Part shown: positions 27,094 to 35,571 of the stretch, piece by piece
How the letters are laid out: each line of letters starts with the position of its first letter
Position numbering within the stretch: the first letter of the stretch is position 1
DNA from: Mycobacterium sp.
Lineage (GTDB): Bacteria > Actinomycetota > Actinomycetes > Mycobacteriales > Mycobacteriaceae
Length of the DNA stretch: 47,673 nt
NCBI GenBank assembly: GCA_025966225.1
Contig: JAOPVI010000059.1
Coordinates: 1-47,673, forward strand
Direction of reading: 5' to 3'
Position numbers and translations under genes: made by a program
The notes under the pieces: generated by a model
What the model saw: only the letters and a program-made list of their open reading frames with translations
Told to the model about the DNA's origin: nothing
Database searches by the model: none

Positions 27094-27101
27094 ATGTGCG
27101 A
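27086..27101. promoter_or_regulatory. Degenerate SOS (LexA) box over the DUF222/HNH start codon
   Basis: TCGAAT-GCAT-GTGCGA matches the mycobacterial SOS box TCGAAC-N4-GTTCGA at 10 of 12 defined positions. The ATG start codon of the next gene lies inside it (27094-27096). As I recall, LexA boxes that include the ATG are typical of this 13E12/DUF222 family. The two mismatches suggest weakened control. Confidence 0.45.
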
Positions 27102-28611
27102 TGAACGGGTGAGCGAGGTCAGCGGGGCCACTGACGCCGCACTGGTCGATGAAATCACCGACGCCGCCCGAGCGGAGGCCGCCGCCGCGGCCCGGCGCTT
27201 CGCGGCGATCGCGGAGCTGACCGAGCGGCGTTGCAGTTCCGAACTTGCGATGGAGCGCGAGTACTGGGCCTGCGACGGCTGGGACAGTGCAGCCGCCGAA
27301 ATCGGCGCCGCTCAGATAATCAGCCACCGCGCCGCCAGCACTCTCATGCACCAGGCGCTGGCGCTGCGGCACCGGTTGCCGAAGGTGGGGGCGCTGCTGG
27401 CCGCCGGGGCGATCACCGCACCGCTGGCCACGCTGGTGTGTTGGCGCACCCACCTGATCGACGACCCGACCGTGCTGGGCGCCGTCGATGCCGAGGTGGC
27501 CGCGGCCATCACCAACTGGGGCCGGCTCTCGTCGGCCAAACTGGAGCGCACCGTCGACGCGGTGATCGACCGCCACGATCCGGCTGCGGTGCTGTCCTAC
27601 CGGGCCGCCGCCCGCGGCCGCGACATCGGCTTGGGCAAGCAGGACGACACCTCCGGCACCACCTCATTGTGGGGCCGGCTGCTGGTCACCGACGGCGAAC
27701 TTCTCAAACGTCGCCTCGAGGCCATGGCGAATGCGGTGTGCCGTGAGGATCCCCGCACCCTGGGGGAACGGCGCTCCGACGCGATGGGCATCCTGATGGC
27801 CGGCGGGGGCACCCTGCCGTGCCGTTGCGAGCATCCCGACTGTCCCAACACCAGTGCCGACGCGCGCGCTGAGGCCATCGTCATCCACGTGCTCACCGAC
27901 CAGCGCCCCGGTGATCCCACCGGACCGGGCGGACCCGCCGACCCGATGGGGACCGGCCCGGCGCCCGCCGGCACCGCCGCCACCCCTGACGCCACCTCAC
28001 CGTCGTGCCCGCGGACCGCGGTCATCACCGGCGGGCCCTGCATCCCCGCCCCACTGCTGGCGGAACTGGCCCGCATGGGTGCACTCACGCGCACCGTGGC
28101 CGACCCCGCCACCCTGGGGGCCGAGTCCGGCTACCGGCCCTCCGCAGCGCTGGCCCGCTTCGTACGCTCCCGCGACCTGACGTGCTGCTTCCACGGCTGC
28201 GACCGGCCCGCCGAATACTGCGATCTGGACCACACCATTCCCTGGGGCCGCGGGCCTACCCACCCCGGCAACCTCAAATGCCTATGCCGAAAACATCACT
28301 TGCTCAAGACCTTCTGGACTGGATCCCACGGCTGGACCGACCAACAACTACCCGACGGCACCATCCTGTGGACTACACCGACCGGACACCGCTACCGAAC
28401 ACCACCGGGCAGCCGCGTGCTCTTCCCACACTGGGCCACCACCACACCCGCTCCAACGATTGCGCCGACGACCTCGACTGCCGGTTGGTCCGGCCGTGGG
28501 CTGGCCATGCCCCTCCGCAAACGTACCCGCGCCAGCGAACAGGCCGCCCGCATCCAACGCGAACGCCAACGCAACCAAGCCGTCATCGACGACAACCCGC
28601 CACCATTCTGA
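27094..28611 (+). CDS. DUF222 / HNH endonuclease domain protein of the 13E12 REP family (Rv2100 position)
   Basis: The 505-residue protein has an N-terminal DUF222 helical domain ([15 protein letters not shown] ... [37 protein letters not shown]), a Pro/Gly-rich linker around residues 275-305, and a C-terminal HNH nuclease domain with [30 protein letters not shown] (zinc Cys and catalytic His/Asn residues present). Such proteins form the repetitive 13E12 family, several of which respond to DNA damage; their role is unknown. I chose the ATG at 27094 because a degenerate LexA box spans it; a longer frame from 27049 is possible but has no family support. M. tuberculosis has Rv2100 of the same type here. 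Confidence 0.88.
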   Translation: MCDERVSEVSGATDAALVDEITDAARAEAAAAARRFAAIAELTERRCSSELAMEREYWACDGWDSAAAEIGAAQIISHRAASTLMHQALALRHRLPKVGALLAAGAITAPLATLVCWRTHLIDDPTVLGAVDAEVAAAITNWGRLSSAKLERTVDAVIDRHDPAAVLSYRAAARGRDIGLGKQDDTSGTTSLWGRLLVTDGELLKRRLEAMANAVCREDPRTLGERRSDAMGILMAGGGTLPCRCEHPDCPNTSADARAEAIVIHVLTDQRPGDPTGPGGPADPMGTGPAPAGTAATPDATSPSCPRTAVITGGPCIPAPLLAELARMGALTRTVADPATLGAESGYRPSAALARFVRSRDLTCCFHGCDRPAEYCDLDHTIPWGRGPTHPGNLKCLCRKHHLLKTFWTGSHGWTDQQLPDGTILWTTPTGHRYRTPPGSRVLFPHWATTTPAPTIAPTTSTAGWSGRGLAMPLRKRTRASEQAARIQRERQRNQAVIDDNPPPF

Positions 28612-28649
28612 CCCGACGCTCCCGTTGCCCTTAACTCCCGCAACGTCAT

Positions 28650-28702
28650 TTGCCGGCGCTGAATACACGTCTGCAATACCGGTTTTGCAGCCCTACCGGC
28701 AA
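28650..28702. promoter_or_regulatory. Nested inverted repeats upstream of the proline-rich secreted protein
   Basis: An inner 20-bp near-palindrome, CTGCAATACCGGTTTTGCAG (28671-28690), has one mismatch between half-sites. It is enclosed by a perfect 7-bp inverted repeat TTGCCGG (28650-28656) / CCGGCAA (28696-28702). TACCGGCAA occurs at 28694 and again near 28735, just before the ribosome site. The inner palindrome looks like a dimer operator; the outer pair could also fold in the transcript. Confidence 0.5.
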
Positions 28703-28760
28703 CGAGTCTGCGACGATATCCGGTGATGCGTCCGTACCGGCAAACGTCGAGGAGCGATCG

Positions 28761-29219
28761 ATGAGTTGGGAATTGGCGTCACGCGTCCGCGGCGCGATGA
28801 CGACGACAGCTGTGGCCGTTGCAATCATGGGGCTAACTCAGACGGGCGTAGCAGCTTCCGCGAACGCAACACTTAACTTTGCCGGCCCGCTCGCTGCTTC
28901 GCTCGGCCAATTTGGCTCCGACGCCCCCACCGGCCCGGATGATCCCCTCTGCGCGCAGATGCCGTTAGACGCCATCTGTGAGGGCGGTCCATATTGGCAG
29001 GGGCCGCCTGCTCCTTCCCCACCTCCGGGACCGCCGACTGGACCGCTAGATCCTTCATGTATGACCAACCCTGCCGATGCGGCGTGTATGGGAAGCCCGT
29101 TCCTTCCGCCAGCCCCTCCGCCGATCGAGGCTCCACCGCCGCCCATCGAGATGCCAATATCGCCCCCTCCAGTGGAGCTGCCATCAGCGGGTATGGGCGG
29201 TATGCCCGGTCACATCTAG
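28761..29219 (+). CDS. Secreted proline-rich protein, function unknown
   Basis: I chose the ATG at 28761, which has GAGGAG seven bases upstream; a longer frame has no such site. The 152-residue product has a basic start, a hydrophobic core (MTTTAVAVAIMGLTQTGVA) and ASANA, a likely signal-peptidase site near residue 36. The mature part has two DPLC/DPSC segments with paired Cys (DPLCAQMPLDAICEG and DPSCMTNPADAACMG), suggesting a duplicated Cys motif with disulfides, then a Pro-rich tail (PPIEAPPPPIEMPISPPPVE). It is probably exported to the cell wall. It is convergent with the MFS gene, 13 bases apart. No family recognised. Confidence 0.75.
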   Translation: MSWELASRVRGAMTTTAVAVAIMGLTQTGVAASANATLNFAGPLAASLGQFGSDAPTGPDDPLCAQMPLDAICEGGPYWQGPPAPSPPPGPPTGPLDPSCMTNPADAACMGSPFLPPAPPPIEAPPPPIEMPISPPPVELPSAGMGGMPGHI

Positions 29220-29232
29220 CTCAGATGACCGG

Positions 29233-30870
29233 TCAATCCCTGCGGTGTCGACCGACCGCTTGCTGCTCGGCGACTTCGGGCGCGGCATCGGGGTCGGGCC
29301 GAGCTGCCGAAATGAGCAGTGTTGCAACGAGTCCGGCCAACAGGAACGCCGCGGCCAGGTAGCTACCGAGGGAGATGCCATGTGCCATGGCGGCCCGCGC
29401 AGCATCGGCGACCGCGGCCGTCTGCGGTTGAGCGGCCAGCCCGTCGATCGCCGCGCCCGCGCTGCCGACCACGGCGCGGGTCAACTGGTCGGCCTGGCCG
29501 GCGGGCACCCCCGACGTCGCGAGGTCACTACTGAGGCGGGATCCAAGCACGCTGAAGAACGTCGTCGTCAACACCGCGATTCCGAGCGCAGACCCAAGCT
29601 GACGGAACACGCTCTGTACACCGGAACCTTGTCCGGCGCTCGGCTCCGGCACGTCGGCCAGCACCACATTGGTGACCTGGGCCGTCGCGAAACCCACTCC
29701 GATTCCGTAGAAGAAAAGCGCCAACGCGAGCTCCCACCACGGGCTGTCGGCACGCGCGATGAAGCCCAGCGCCGCTAGCCCGACGGCTTCTAGCGCCAGC
29801 CCGAGCCGGACCAGCCCGAGTGGCGACATCTTCACGGCGAGCCCGAAACTTGCGCCGCTGGCCACGAAGCTGCCAACGGCCACGGGCACTAGGGCCAGCC
29901 CTGCCTCGACGGGGCTGTAACCGAGTGCGAACTGCAGCCACAGCGGCAGCACGGCTACGATGCCGAACTCGCCGAGCCCGATGATCAGGGTGGCGATATT
30001 GCCGTTGCGGAACGAGCCGATCGAGAACAGCCTGACATCCACGAGCGCCGTTGTCGGCTGCCCGGGCTCGCTTGCGCGGCTCAACGCGACCTGACGCACG
30101 GTGAAGGCGATCAGCGCGATCGCCGCCAGAATCAACGCGATCAGCACCGGGGACGGATCGCTAGTCCAATTGAGGCCGAAGAGCTTGAACGGTTCGATGG
30201 TCCGGATCCAGCCGTAGGTGCGCCCCTCGATGAGTCCGAACGCCAATAGCCCAAGCCCGGCGATCGACAACACCGCCCCGATGACGTCCACTCGACCAGT
30301 GGTGCGCGGAGAGCGCGAGATGAACGCCGACGCTCCTACGCAGATGACGACCACGAGCGGGATGTTGATGCCGAAAGCCCAACGCCAGGTGGCGTGTTCG
30401 GATAACCAGCCACCGAGTAGCGGGCCGAGTGCGGTCGCCGCCCCGATGGTCGACCCCCACACTGCGAAGGCCTGCCCGCGCGCCTTCCCCGTGAACGAGG
30501 CATTCAACAACGCGAGCGAGGTGGGCAGGATCAAGGCCGCCCCAGCGCCCTGGAGGAAGCGTGCGAGCACCAGCATTTCGCCGTTGGGTGCCAGCCCAGC
30601 CAAAAGGCTCGTCGCGCCGAAGAGCACCACCCCGGTGAGGAAGACGCGCCGGGCTCCCCAGATGTCGGCCACCCGGCCGACCACCAGCAACAGCGCGGCG
30701 AAGACGATCGCGTAGGACTCCTGGATCCACTGCGCCTGTACGGATGTGACGCCGAGATCGCGCACGATCGACGGGACGATCACGTTGACGATGGTCGTGT
30801 CGACCACGATCAACGCGACCCCGAGCGCGATCGCGACCAACCCGAGCCACCGCCTGGCGGAGCTGTGCAT
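29233..30870 (-). CDS. MFS multidrug efflux transporter, DHA2 (EmrB/QacA) type
   Basis: The 545-residue protein has about 14 transmembrane helices. Family signs are ALGVALIVVDTTIVNVIVPSI in helix 1 (motif D1), GRVADIWGARRVFLTGVVLF (motif A) and LARFLQGAGAALILPTSLAL followed by GPLLGGWLSEHATWRWAFGINIPL (motif C region). It likely exports drugs or lipids with proton uptake. I chose the ATG at 30870 (MHSSARRWLG). It is divergent from a MarR regulator across 97 bases with clear repeats, so substrate-induced derepression is likely. Confidence 0.92.
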   Translation of the reverse strand: MHSSARRWLGLVAIALGVALIVVDTTIVNVIVPSIVRDLGVTSVQAQWIQESYAIVFAALLLVVGRVADIWGARRVFLTGVVLFGATSLLAGLAPNGEMLVLARFLQGAGAALILPTSLALLNASFTGKARGQAFAVWGSTIGAATALGPLLGGWLSEHATWRWAFGINIPLVVVICVGASAFISRSPRTTGRVDVIGAVLSIAGLGLLAFGLIEGRTYGWIRTIEPFKLFGLNWTSDPSPVLIALILAAIALIAFTVRQVALSRASEPGQPTTALVDVRLFSIGSFRNGNIATLIIGLGEFGIVAVLPLWLQFALGYSPVEAGLALVPVAVGSFVASGASFGLAVKMSPLGLVRLGLALEAVGLAALGFIARADSPWWELALALFFYGIGVGFATAQVTNVVLADVPEPSAGQGSGVQSVFRQLGSALGIAVLTTTFFSVLGSRLSSDLATSGVPAGQADQLTRAVVGSAGAAIDGLAAQPQTAAVADAARAAMAHGISLGSYLAAAFLLAGLVATLLISAARPDPDAAPEVAEQQAVGRHRRD

Positions 30871-30876
30871 TGAATA

Positions 30877-30915
30877 TTTACCTTTACCGTGAAGTATTTC
30901 GATTGTGAAGGTATA
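30877..30915. promoter_or_regulatory. MarR-type operator with three related half-sites
   Basis: The half-site GTGAAGGTATA is present at 30905-30915. A shorter GTGAAGTAT lies at 30889-30897 and an inverted form TTTACCTTTAC at 30877-30887. Sites one and two make an imperfect palindrome with a one-base centre; sites two and three are direct repeats 16 bases apart. Lying between the divergent MFS and MarR genes, they are the probable regulator binding sites. Confidence 0.6.
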
Positions 30916-30967
30916 TCCGCTACCGTAGATCGTCAAACACGCGGCAAACATCGAGGAAGGACAGCCA

Positions 30968-31465
30968 ATGGCGGAGTCGACGCCTGACGACGTCGCGGCC
31001 CAACGCGCACGGCTCATGGAGGAACTCCGGGGGTACGGCGCCACCTTCACCGAGTTCAGCCGCCGCTTCGCAGCTTGGTTGGACCTGCACTACACCGACG
31101 CCGTCGCACTGCTGGAGATATCCGCTGCGGAGGAACGCGGCGACCCGCTTTCACCCGCGAGGCTCAGCGAGCGAATCTCCTTGTCCTCCGGCGCAACGAC
31201 AGCGCTCATCAACCGACTAGAGCAGGCGCATCACGTGGGGCGCACCCGCGAACACTCAGATCGACGCGTGATCACCTTGCACACCACCGAACACGTCGGC
31301 GAGCTCGCTTCGGAGTACTTCGGACCTTTGGCCGAGCGCTTGGACGACATGATGGCGAACTACTCCCCCGAAGTGCTGCGGCAGTTCGAAACCTTCGTCG
31401 TCGACCTGCGCAACACCATGGAACTCCACCTCCGCGACGGAAGCGCCCTGCCCCGGCCGCGCTGA
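30968..31465 (+). CDS. MarR-family transcriptional regulator
   Basis: The 165-residue protein has a winged helix: TDAVALLEISAAEERGDPLSPARLSERISLSSGATTALINRLEQAHHVGR, then the wing TREHSDRRVITLHTTEHVGELA, typical of MarR. It should bind the repeats in the 97-base divergent gap as a dimer and repress the MFS pump and itself. ATG with GAGGAAGGA upstream. The ligand is unknown. Confidence 0.92.
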   Translation: MAESTPDDVAAQRARLMEELRGYGATFTEFSRRFAAWLDLHYTDAVALLEISAAEERGDPLSPARLSERISLSSGATTALINRLEQAHHVGRTREHSDRRVITLHTTEHVGELASEYFGPLAERLDDMMANYSPEVLRQFETFVVDLRNTMELHLRDGSALPRPR

Positions 31466-31508
31466 ATGCCACTAGTGTTGGGCCAAATTCAACGAATAGG
31501 AGAGTCTC

Positions 31509-31730
31509 ATGGGCTTCGACCCCAAGGACGCCGTCGAGGCGGTCAAGGACATCGCGACCAATGCCGTCGAGCGGTCCGCAGACATCGTCGAAAGCGCCGG
31601 CCACATCCTGAAGGGCGACGTCTCCGGCGGCGTCGAGGGCATCGTCGCGAGCTCGATGGACATCGCCACGCACTCGGTCGAAAAAGTCAAAGAGGTCGTC
31701 ACCGGTAAGTCCGAGGACCAACCCGAGTAG
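31509..31730 (+). CDS. Small conserved mycobacterial protein (Rv1893-like)
   Basis: The 73-residue acidic protein (MGFDPKDAVEAVKDIATNAVERSADIVESAGHI) has a pattern of two amphipathic helices joined by a Gly-rich turn (LKGDVSGGVEGI). It recalls the small Rv1893-type proteins of mycobacteria by memory; function unknown. ATG with AGGAGAG upstream, 43 bases after the MarR stop, so it may share that transcript. It is convergent with prcA, 8 bases apart. Confidence 0.72.
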   Translation: MGFDPKDAVEAVKDIATNAVERSADIVESAGHILKGDVSGGVEGIVASSMDIATHSVEKVKEVVTGKSEDQPE

Positions 31731-31738
31731 CTGACCCG

Positions 31739-32464
31739 CTAAGCCGAATCTTCCACCGGCAAAAGCGCTTCCAGCGCCGAGCCGGCAATGCGACGGAAGG
31801 CTCGGCGCGGCCGATTGGTGTCCAGGATCGCGATCTCGAGCGTCGACGGTCCCAGCGTTCGAGCCTCGGTTCCGTTGCCGGCACCGCCTGCGCCCGCCCT
31901 CAACGCGTCGACCGCGACCTTCGCCGCCTCACTGAGGCTGGCGTTCTCGGTATACGAATCGTTGAGCGCGTTCGAGATCGGTTCGGTCGTGCCGCCCATC
32001 ACGACGAAGTGAGGCTCGTCGGCGATGGAGCCGTCATAGGTGATCCGATAGAGCTCGGGCGGCTTGGTTTCGCCGTAGTGCGCCACCTCGGCAACGCAGA
32101 GCTCGACCTCGTAGGGCTTGGCCTGCTCGGTGAAGATGGTGCCGAGCGTCTGCGCGTACACGTTGGCCAGCTGCCGACCCGTCACGTCACGCCTGTCGTA
32201 GGCATACCCGCGGGTGTCGGCCCACTGAATGCCGCCACGGCGCAGATTGTCGAATTCGTTGAACCGGCCGACGGCCGCGAAGCCAACCCGGTCGTAGATC
32301 TCGCTCACCTTCTGCAGCGAGCGCGACGGGTTCTCTGCGACGAAGAGCACACCGCCGGAGTACGCCAACGCGACCACACTGCGGCCGCGGGAGATGCCCT
32401 TGCGCGCAAGCTCGGACCGCTCCCGCATCGCCTGTTCGGGCGAGATGAAGTAGGGAAAGCTCAT
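31739..32464 (-). CDS. prcA: 20S proteasome alpha subunit PrcA
   Basis: The 241-residue protein has the alpha-type N-terminal gate [24 protein letters not shown] and lacks a catalytic Thr. Seven copies form each outer ring of the core particle and dock the Mpa unfoldase. It starts 2 bases after the prcB stop, which supports joint production of equal amounts. The C-terminus is slightly shorter than in M. tuberculosis (248 residues, from memory). Confidence 0.97.
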   Translation of the reverse strand: MSFPYFISPEQAMRERSELARKGISRGRSVVALAYSGGVLFVAENPSRSLQKVSEIYDRVGFAAVGRFNEFDNLRRGGIQWADTRGYAYDRRDVTGRQLANVYAQTLGTIFTEQAKPYEVELCVAEVAHYGETKPPELYRITYDGSIADEPHFVVMGGTTEPISNALNDSYTENASLSEAAKVAVDALRAGAGGAGNGTEARTLGPSTLEIAILDTNRPRRAFRRIAGSALEALLPVEDSA

Positions 32465-32466
32465 AG

Positions 32467-33366
32467 CTACGCCTTCCCAGCCTGATCGTCTGCATCCGGG
32501 CCGAACGTGTCTGCGCGTGAACGGTTTCCGATGACCTCACGGGCGACGCCTGCGATGCGCGCCTCCGGGATCTCGACGGCCCCGTCGGCTTCGATGATGA
32601 CGGCCGTCGGGTAGATGCCGCGTACCAGGTCCGGCCCACCGGTCGCCGAGTCGTCATCGGCGGCGTCATAGAGCGCCTCGACGGCAACCCGCAGGGCGGA
32701 CTCGGCGTCCGTGACACGCGAATACAGCTTCTTGATGGACGACTTCGCGAAGATCGAGCCCGAGCCGACCGACTGGTAGCCCTCTTCCTCGAGATTCCAC
32801 CCGCCTGCGGCGTCGTACGACACGATCCGGCCCGCGGCCTGCGGATCGGCGTCGTCCAGGTCGTACCCCACCAGGAGTGGCAACGCCACGAAGCCCTGGA
32901 GAGCAGCCCCCAGATTTCCGCGCACCATGATCGCCAACCGGTTGACTTTGCCCGCGAAGGTGAGTGGCACGCCCTCGAGCTTCTCGTAGTGCTCGAGTTC
33001 GACCGCGTACAACCGCGCGAACTCGACGGCGATGGCCGCCGTGCCGGCGATGCCGGTCGCCGTGTAGTCGTCGGCCAGGTGAACCTTCTGCACGTCGCGG
33101 CCTGCGATCATGTTGCCCTGGGTCGCCCGTCGGTCACCCGCGATCAGCACTCCCCCCGGGAACTTCAGCGCGACGATCGTAGTGCCGTGCGGCAAAGAAG
33201 ACCCAGCGCTGGAACTCATCGGTTCCCCGCTTCCGCCCGGCAGCAAATGCGCCGCCTGCCTGCGCAGAAAGTCAGAGAAGGAGGACGAATCCACTGGACC
33301 GGGGGATCCGAACGCTGTGGAGAGGGGTTGGGCAAAGGACAGCTGATCGCGATGCGGCCAGGTCAC
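32467..33366 (-). CDS. prcB: 20S proteasome beta subunit PrcB
   Basis: The 299-residue precursor has a 61-residue propeptide ending in PHG, then the catalytic Thr62 ([25 protein letters not shown]). Autocleavage between Gly61 and Thr62 frees the N-terminal nucleophile. Fourteen copies form the two inner rings. The GTG start overlaps the pup stop (GTGA), so the two are translationally coupled. Confidence 0.97.
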   Translation of the reverse strand: MTWPHRDQLSFAQPLSTAFGSPGPVDSSSFSDFLRRQAAHLLPGGSGEPMSSSAGSSLPHGTTIVALKFPGGVLIAGDRRATQGNMIAGRDVQKVHLADDYTATGIAGTAAIAVEFARLYAVELEHYEKLEGVPLTFAGKVNRLAIMVRGNLGAALQGFVALPLLVGYDLDDADPQAAGRIVSYDAAGGWNLEEEGYQSVGSGSIFAKSSIKKLYSRVTDAESALRVAVEALYDAADDDSATGGPDLVRGIYPTAVIIEADGAVEIPEARIAGVAREVIGNRSRADTFGPDADDQAGKA

Positions 33367-33557
33367 TGTCCGCCCTTTTGGACGTACGCCCGGACGAAGT
33401 CTTCGGCATTCTCCTCGAGCACGTCGTCGATCTCGTCCAGTAGATCGTCGGTGTCCTCGGTTAGCTTCTCGCGACGCTCCTGGCCCGCGGCCGTGCTGCC
33501 GGTGTCGTCGTCGTCATCTCCGCCGCCACCGCCACGCTTGGTCTGCTCTTGGGCCAT
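33363..33557 (-). CDS. pup: Prokaryotic ubiquitin-like protein Pup
   Basis: The 64-residue protein is disordered, rich in Gly/Asp at the start ([10 protein letters not shown]) and ends KGGQ. The final Gln is deamidated to Glu by Dop before ligation. The central coiled part ([22 protein letters not shown]) binds the Mpa coiled coils. I chose the ATG at 33557 ([10 protein letters not shown]), with GGAGG upstream; the frame stays open 16 residues further without family match. Confidence 0.97.
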   Translation of the reverse strand: MAQEQTKRGGGGGDDDDDTGSTAAGQERREKLTEDTDDLLDEIDDVLEENAEDFVRAYVQKGGQ

Positions 33558-33681
33558 CGGTGCCTCCTGCATCTCATCAGCGGACTCACGTGCTCCGCCT
33601 GTCACTCCACACTACCGGTCAACGTCCGGATTTCTCGGGATAGCACGCCCCTCGCGAACCGCGAAGCGGCCGGGAGACACG

Positions 33682-35178
33682 TCAGTTGGTCAGCTGTTCG
33701 ACCAGTTCGGCGGCGCTGTTCACCGAATCGAGCAACGCGCCGACGTGCGCCTTGCTTCCACGCAGCGGCTCGAGGGTGGGAATGCGCACCAGTGAGTCGC
33801 CGCCCAGGTCGAAGATCACGGAGTCCCAACTGGCCGCGGCGATGTCGGCACCGAACCTACGCAGGCACTCCCCACGGAAGTAGGCCCTGGTGTCCGTCGG
33901 CGGGTTGTCCACGGCGTCGATGACCTGCTGCTCGGTGACGAGCCGCTTCATCGACCCGCGGGCCACCAATCGGTTGTAGAGCCCCTTGTCCAATCGGACG
34001 TCGGAGTACTGGAGGTCGACGAGATGCAGTCGCGGCGCCGACCACCCGAGGTTCTCGCGCTGACGGAAGCCTTCGAGCAGGCGTAACTTGGCGGGCCAGT
34101 CGAGGATTTCCGCGCACTCCATGGGGTCGCGCTCGAGCAGATCGAGCACTTCTGCCCACGTTTCGACGACCTTGGATGCGCTCGGATCCGGATCCCGGCT
34201 GTCAACCAACTTGGCCACCCGGTCAAGGTAGACGCGTTGCAGCGCAAGGGCCGTCAGCTCACGTCCGTCGGCCAGCGCCACCGTCGCCCGCAGCGAGGGG
34301 TCTCTACTGACGACGTGCACCGCATGCACAGGTCTGGCCAAGGCCAGGTCCGCAAGGTCGAAGCCCTCTTCGATCAGGTCGAGCACGAGGGCCGTGGTAC
34401 CCACCTTGAGGTAGGTCGACGTCTCCGCAAGGTTGGCGTCGCCGATGATGACGTGCAGGCGCCGGTACTTGTCCGCGTCGGCGTGCGGTTCGTCGCGGGT
34501 GTTGATGATGCCGCGCTTGAGTGTGGTCTCGAGGCCGACCTCGACCTCGATGTAATCCGCGCGCTGGGTCAGCTGGAAGCCCGGCTCGTCGCCCGACGGG
34601 CCGATTCCCACGCGCCCCGAGCCGGTGACCACCTGCCGCGACACCAGGAACGGCGTCAGGCCCGCGATGATGGCGGAGAACGGCGTCTGCCGCGACATCA
34701 GGTAGTTCTCGTGCGACCCGTAGGACGCGCCCTTGCCATCGACGTTGTTCTTGTAGAGCTGCAACTTGGCTGCCCCAGGCACGCTCGCGACGTGGCGGGC
34801 CGCGGCCTCCATGACCCGTTCGCCGGCCTTGTCCCAGATCACGGCGTCAAGCGGATCGGTCACCTCTGGCGCCGCGTACTCCGGATGGGCGTGATCCACG
34901 TATAGCCGGGCGCCGTTGGTCAGGATCATGTTGGCCGCGCCGACCTCGTCGGCGTCCACGATCGGTGGCGGCCCTGCGGACCGGCTCAGATCGAAGCCAC
35001 GCGCGTCGCGCAGCGGCGACTCCACCTCGTAGTCCCACCGCGTCCGCTTGGCGCGCTGGATGCCCGCGGCGGCCGCATAGGCCAGCACCGCTTGCGTCGA
35101 CGTCAGGATCGGATTCGCGGTCGGATCGGACGGCGATGAGATGCCATATTCAACCTCGGTTCCGATGATCCGCTGCAT
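33682..35178 (-). CDS. dop: Depupylase/deamidase Dop
   Basis: Dop converts the Pup C-terminal Gln to Glu and removes Pup from substrates. The 498-residue protein starts [14 protein letters not shown] and shares the glutamine-synthetase-like fold with PafA. Asp95 in [16 protein letters not shown] is the known catalytic Asp position. Also visible are [17 protein letters not shown] and [22 protein letters not shown]. The Dop-specific loop is near residues 40-70. I chose the ATG at 35178; it lies 124 bases upstream of pup. Confidence 0.97.
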   Translation of the reverse strand: MQRIIGTEVEYGISSPSDPTANPILTSTQAVLAYAAAAGIQRAKRTRWDYEVESPLRDARGFDLSRSAGPPPIVDADEVGAANMILTNGARLYVDHAHPEYAAPEVTDPLDAVIWDKAGERVMEAAARHVASVPGAAKLQLYKNNVDGKGASYGSHENYLMSRQTPFSAIIAGLTPFLVSRQVVTGSGRVGIGPSGDEPGFQLTQRADYIEVEVGLETTLKRGIINTRDEPHADADKYRRLHVIIGDANLAETSTYLKVGTTALVLDLIEEGFDLADLALARPVHAVHVVSRDPSLRATVALADGRELTALALQRVYLDRVAKLVDSRDPDPSASKVVETWAEVLDLLERDPMECAEILDWPAKLRLLEGFRQRENLGWSAPRLHLVDLQYSDVRLDKGLYNRLVARGSMKRLVTEQQVIDAVDNPPTDTRAYFRGECLRRFGADIAAASWDSVIFDLGGDSLVRIPTLEPLRGSKAHVGALLDSVNSAAELVEQLTN

Positions 35179-35241
35179 GGGGGCAAGCCTAGCCGCGCTC
35201 ACCGAAGCTGCTTGCGGCCCGGTCCCGGAGTGGGTCAACTC

Positions 35242-35571
35242 ATGCGTGGGCGCCGAGCAGGATCGCGAAGGCGGTTCGGCAGCTACGCCAGCGGGTTCGG
35301 CGGTGGTCTGGTGCTCACGATCGCCCCCCTGGCGGTGTCCCGACGGCCGGGGACGCCCGCTCCGATTTCACTCATCCTGCCCGGCTAATGGCTGCTGGTC
35401 CCTGGTTCCCTCGGCCTGATGGGCATCACGCAGATGCTCGGCATGGACAGCATGACCGTCTTTACTGCGACACTCATCTCGATGATCTCGATCGCACGCG
35501 GCGTTCACAGCGGCCTACTCGTTTGGCGGGCCTTCGGCCTGCGCACCGGTGGAGCGTTCGAGAAGCGATGA
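35242..35571 (+). pseudogene. C-terminal remnant of a ThrE-like (threonine/serine exporter) gene
   Basis: One plus frame from about 35242 to the TGA at 35569 encodes exporter-like sequence but holds an internal TAA at 35386. Before it is [20 protein letters not shown] and [10 protein letters not shown]; directly after, in the same frame, WLLVPGSLGLMGITQML and a hydrophobic segment TLISMISIARGVHSGLL. The ILPG-x-WLLVPGSLGL pattern recalls the end of ThrE family transporters. The first part of such a gene is missing. Its final TGA overlaps the start of the next gene (ATGA), as if an intact operon once existed. No other gene lies in the 389-base gap between dop and the membrane protein. Confidence 0.5.

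Noticed and set aside
26734..27576. N-terminal extension of PafA (reverse frame open for 281 extra codons)
   Set aside because: It runs through the gap and antisense to the DUF222 gene, has no family similarity, and the conserved [14 protein letters not shown] start is downstream.
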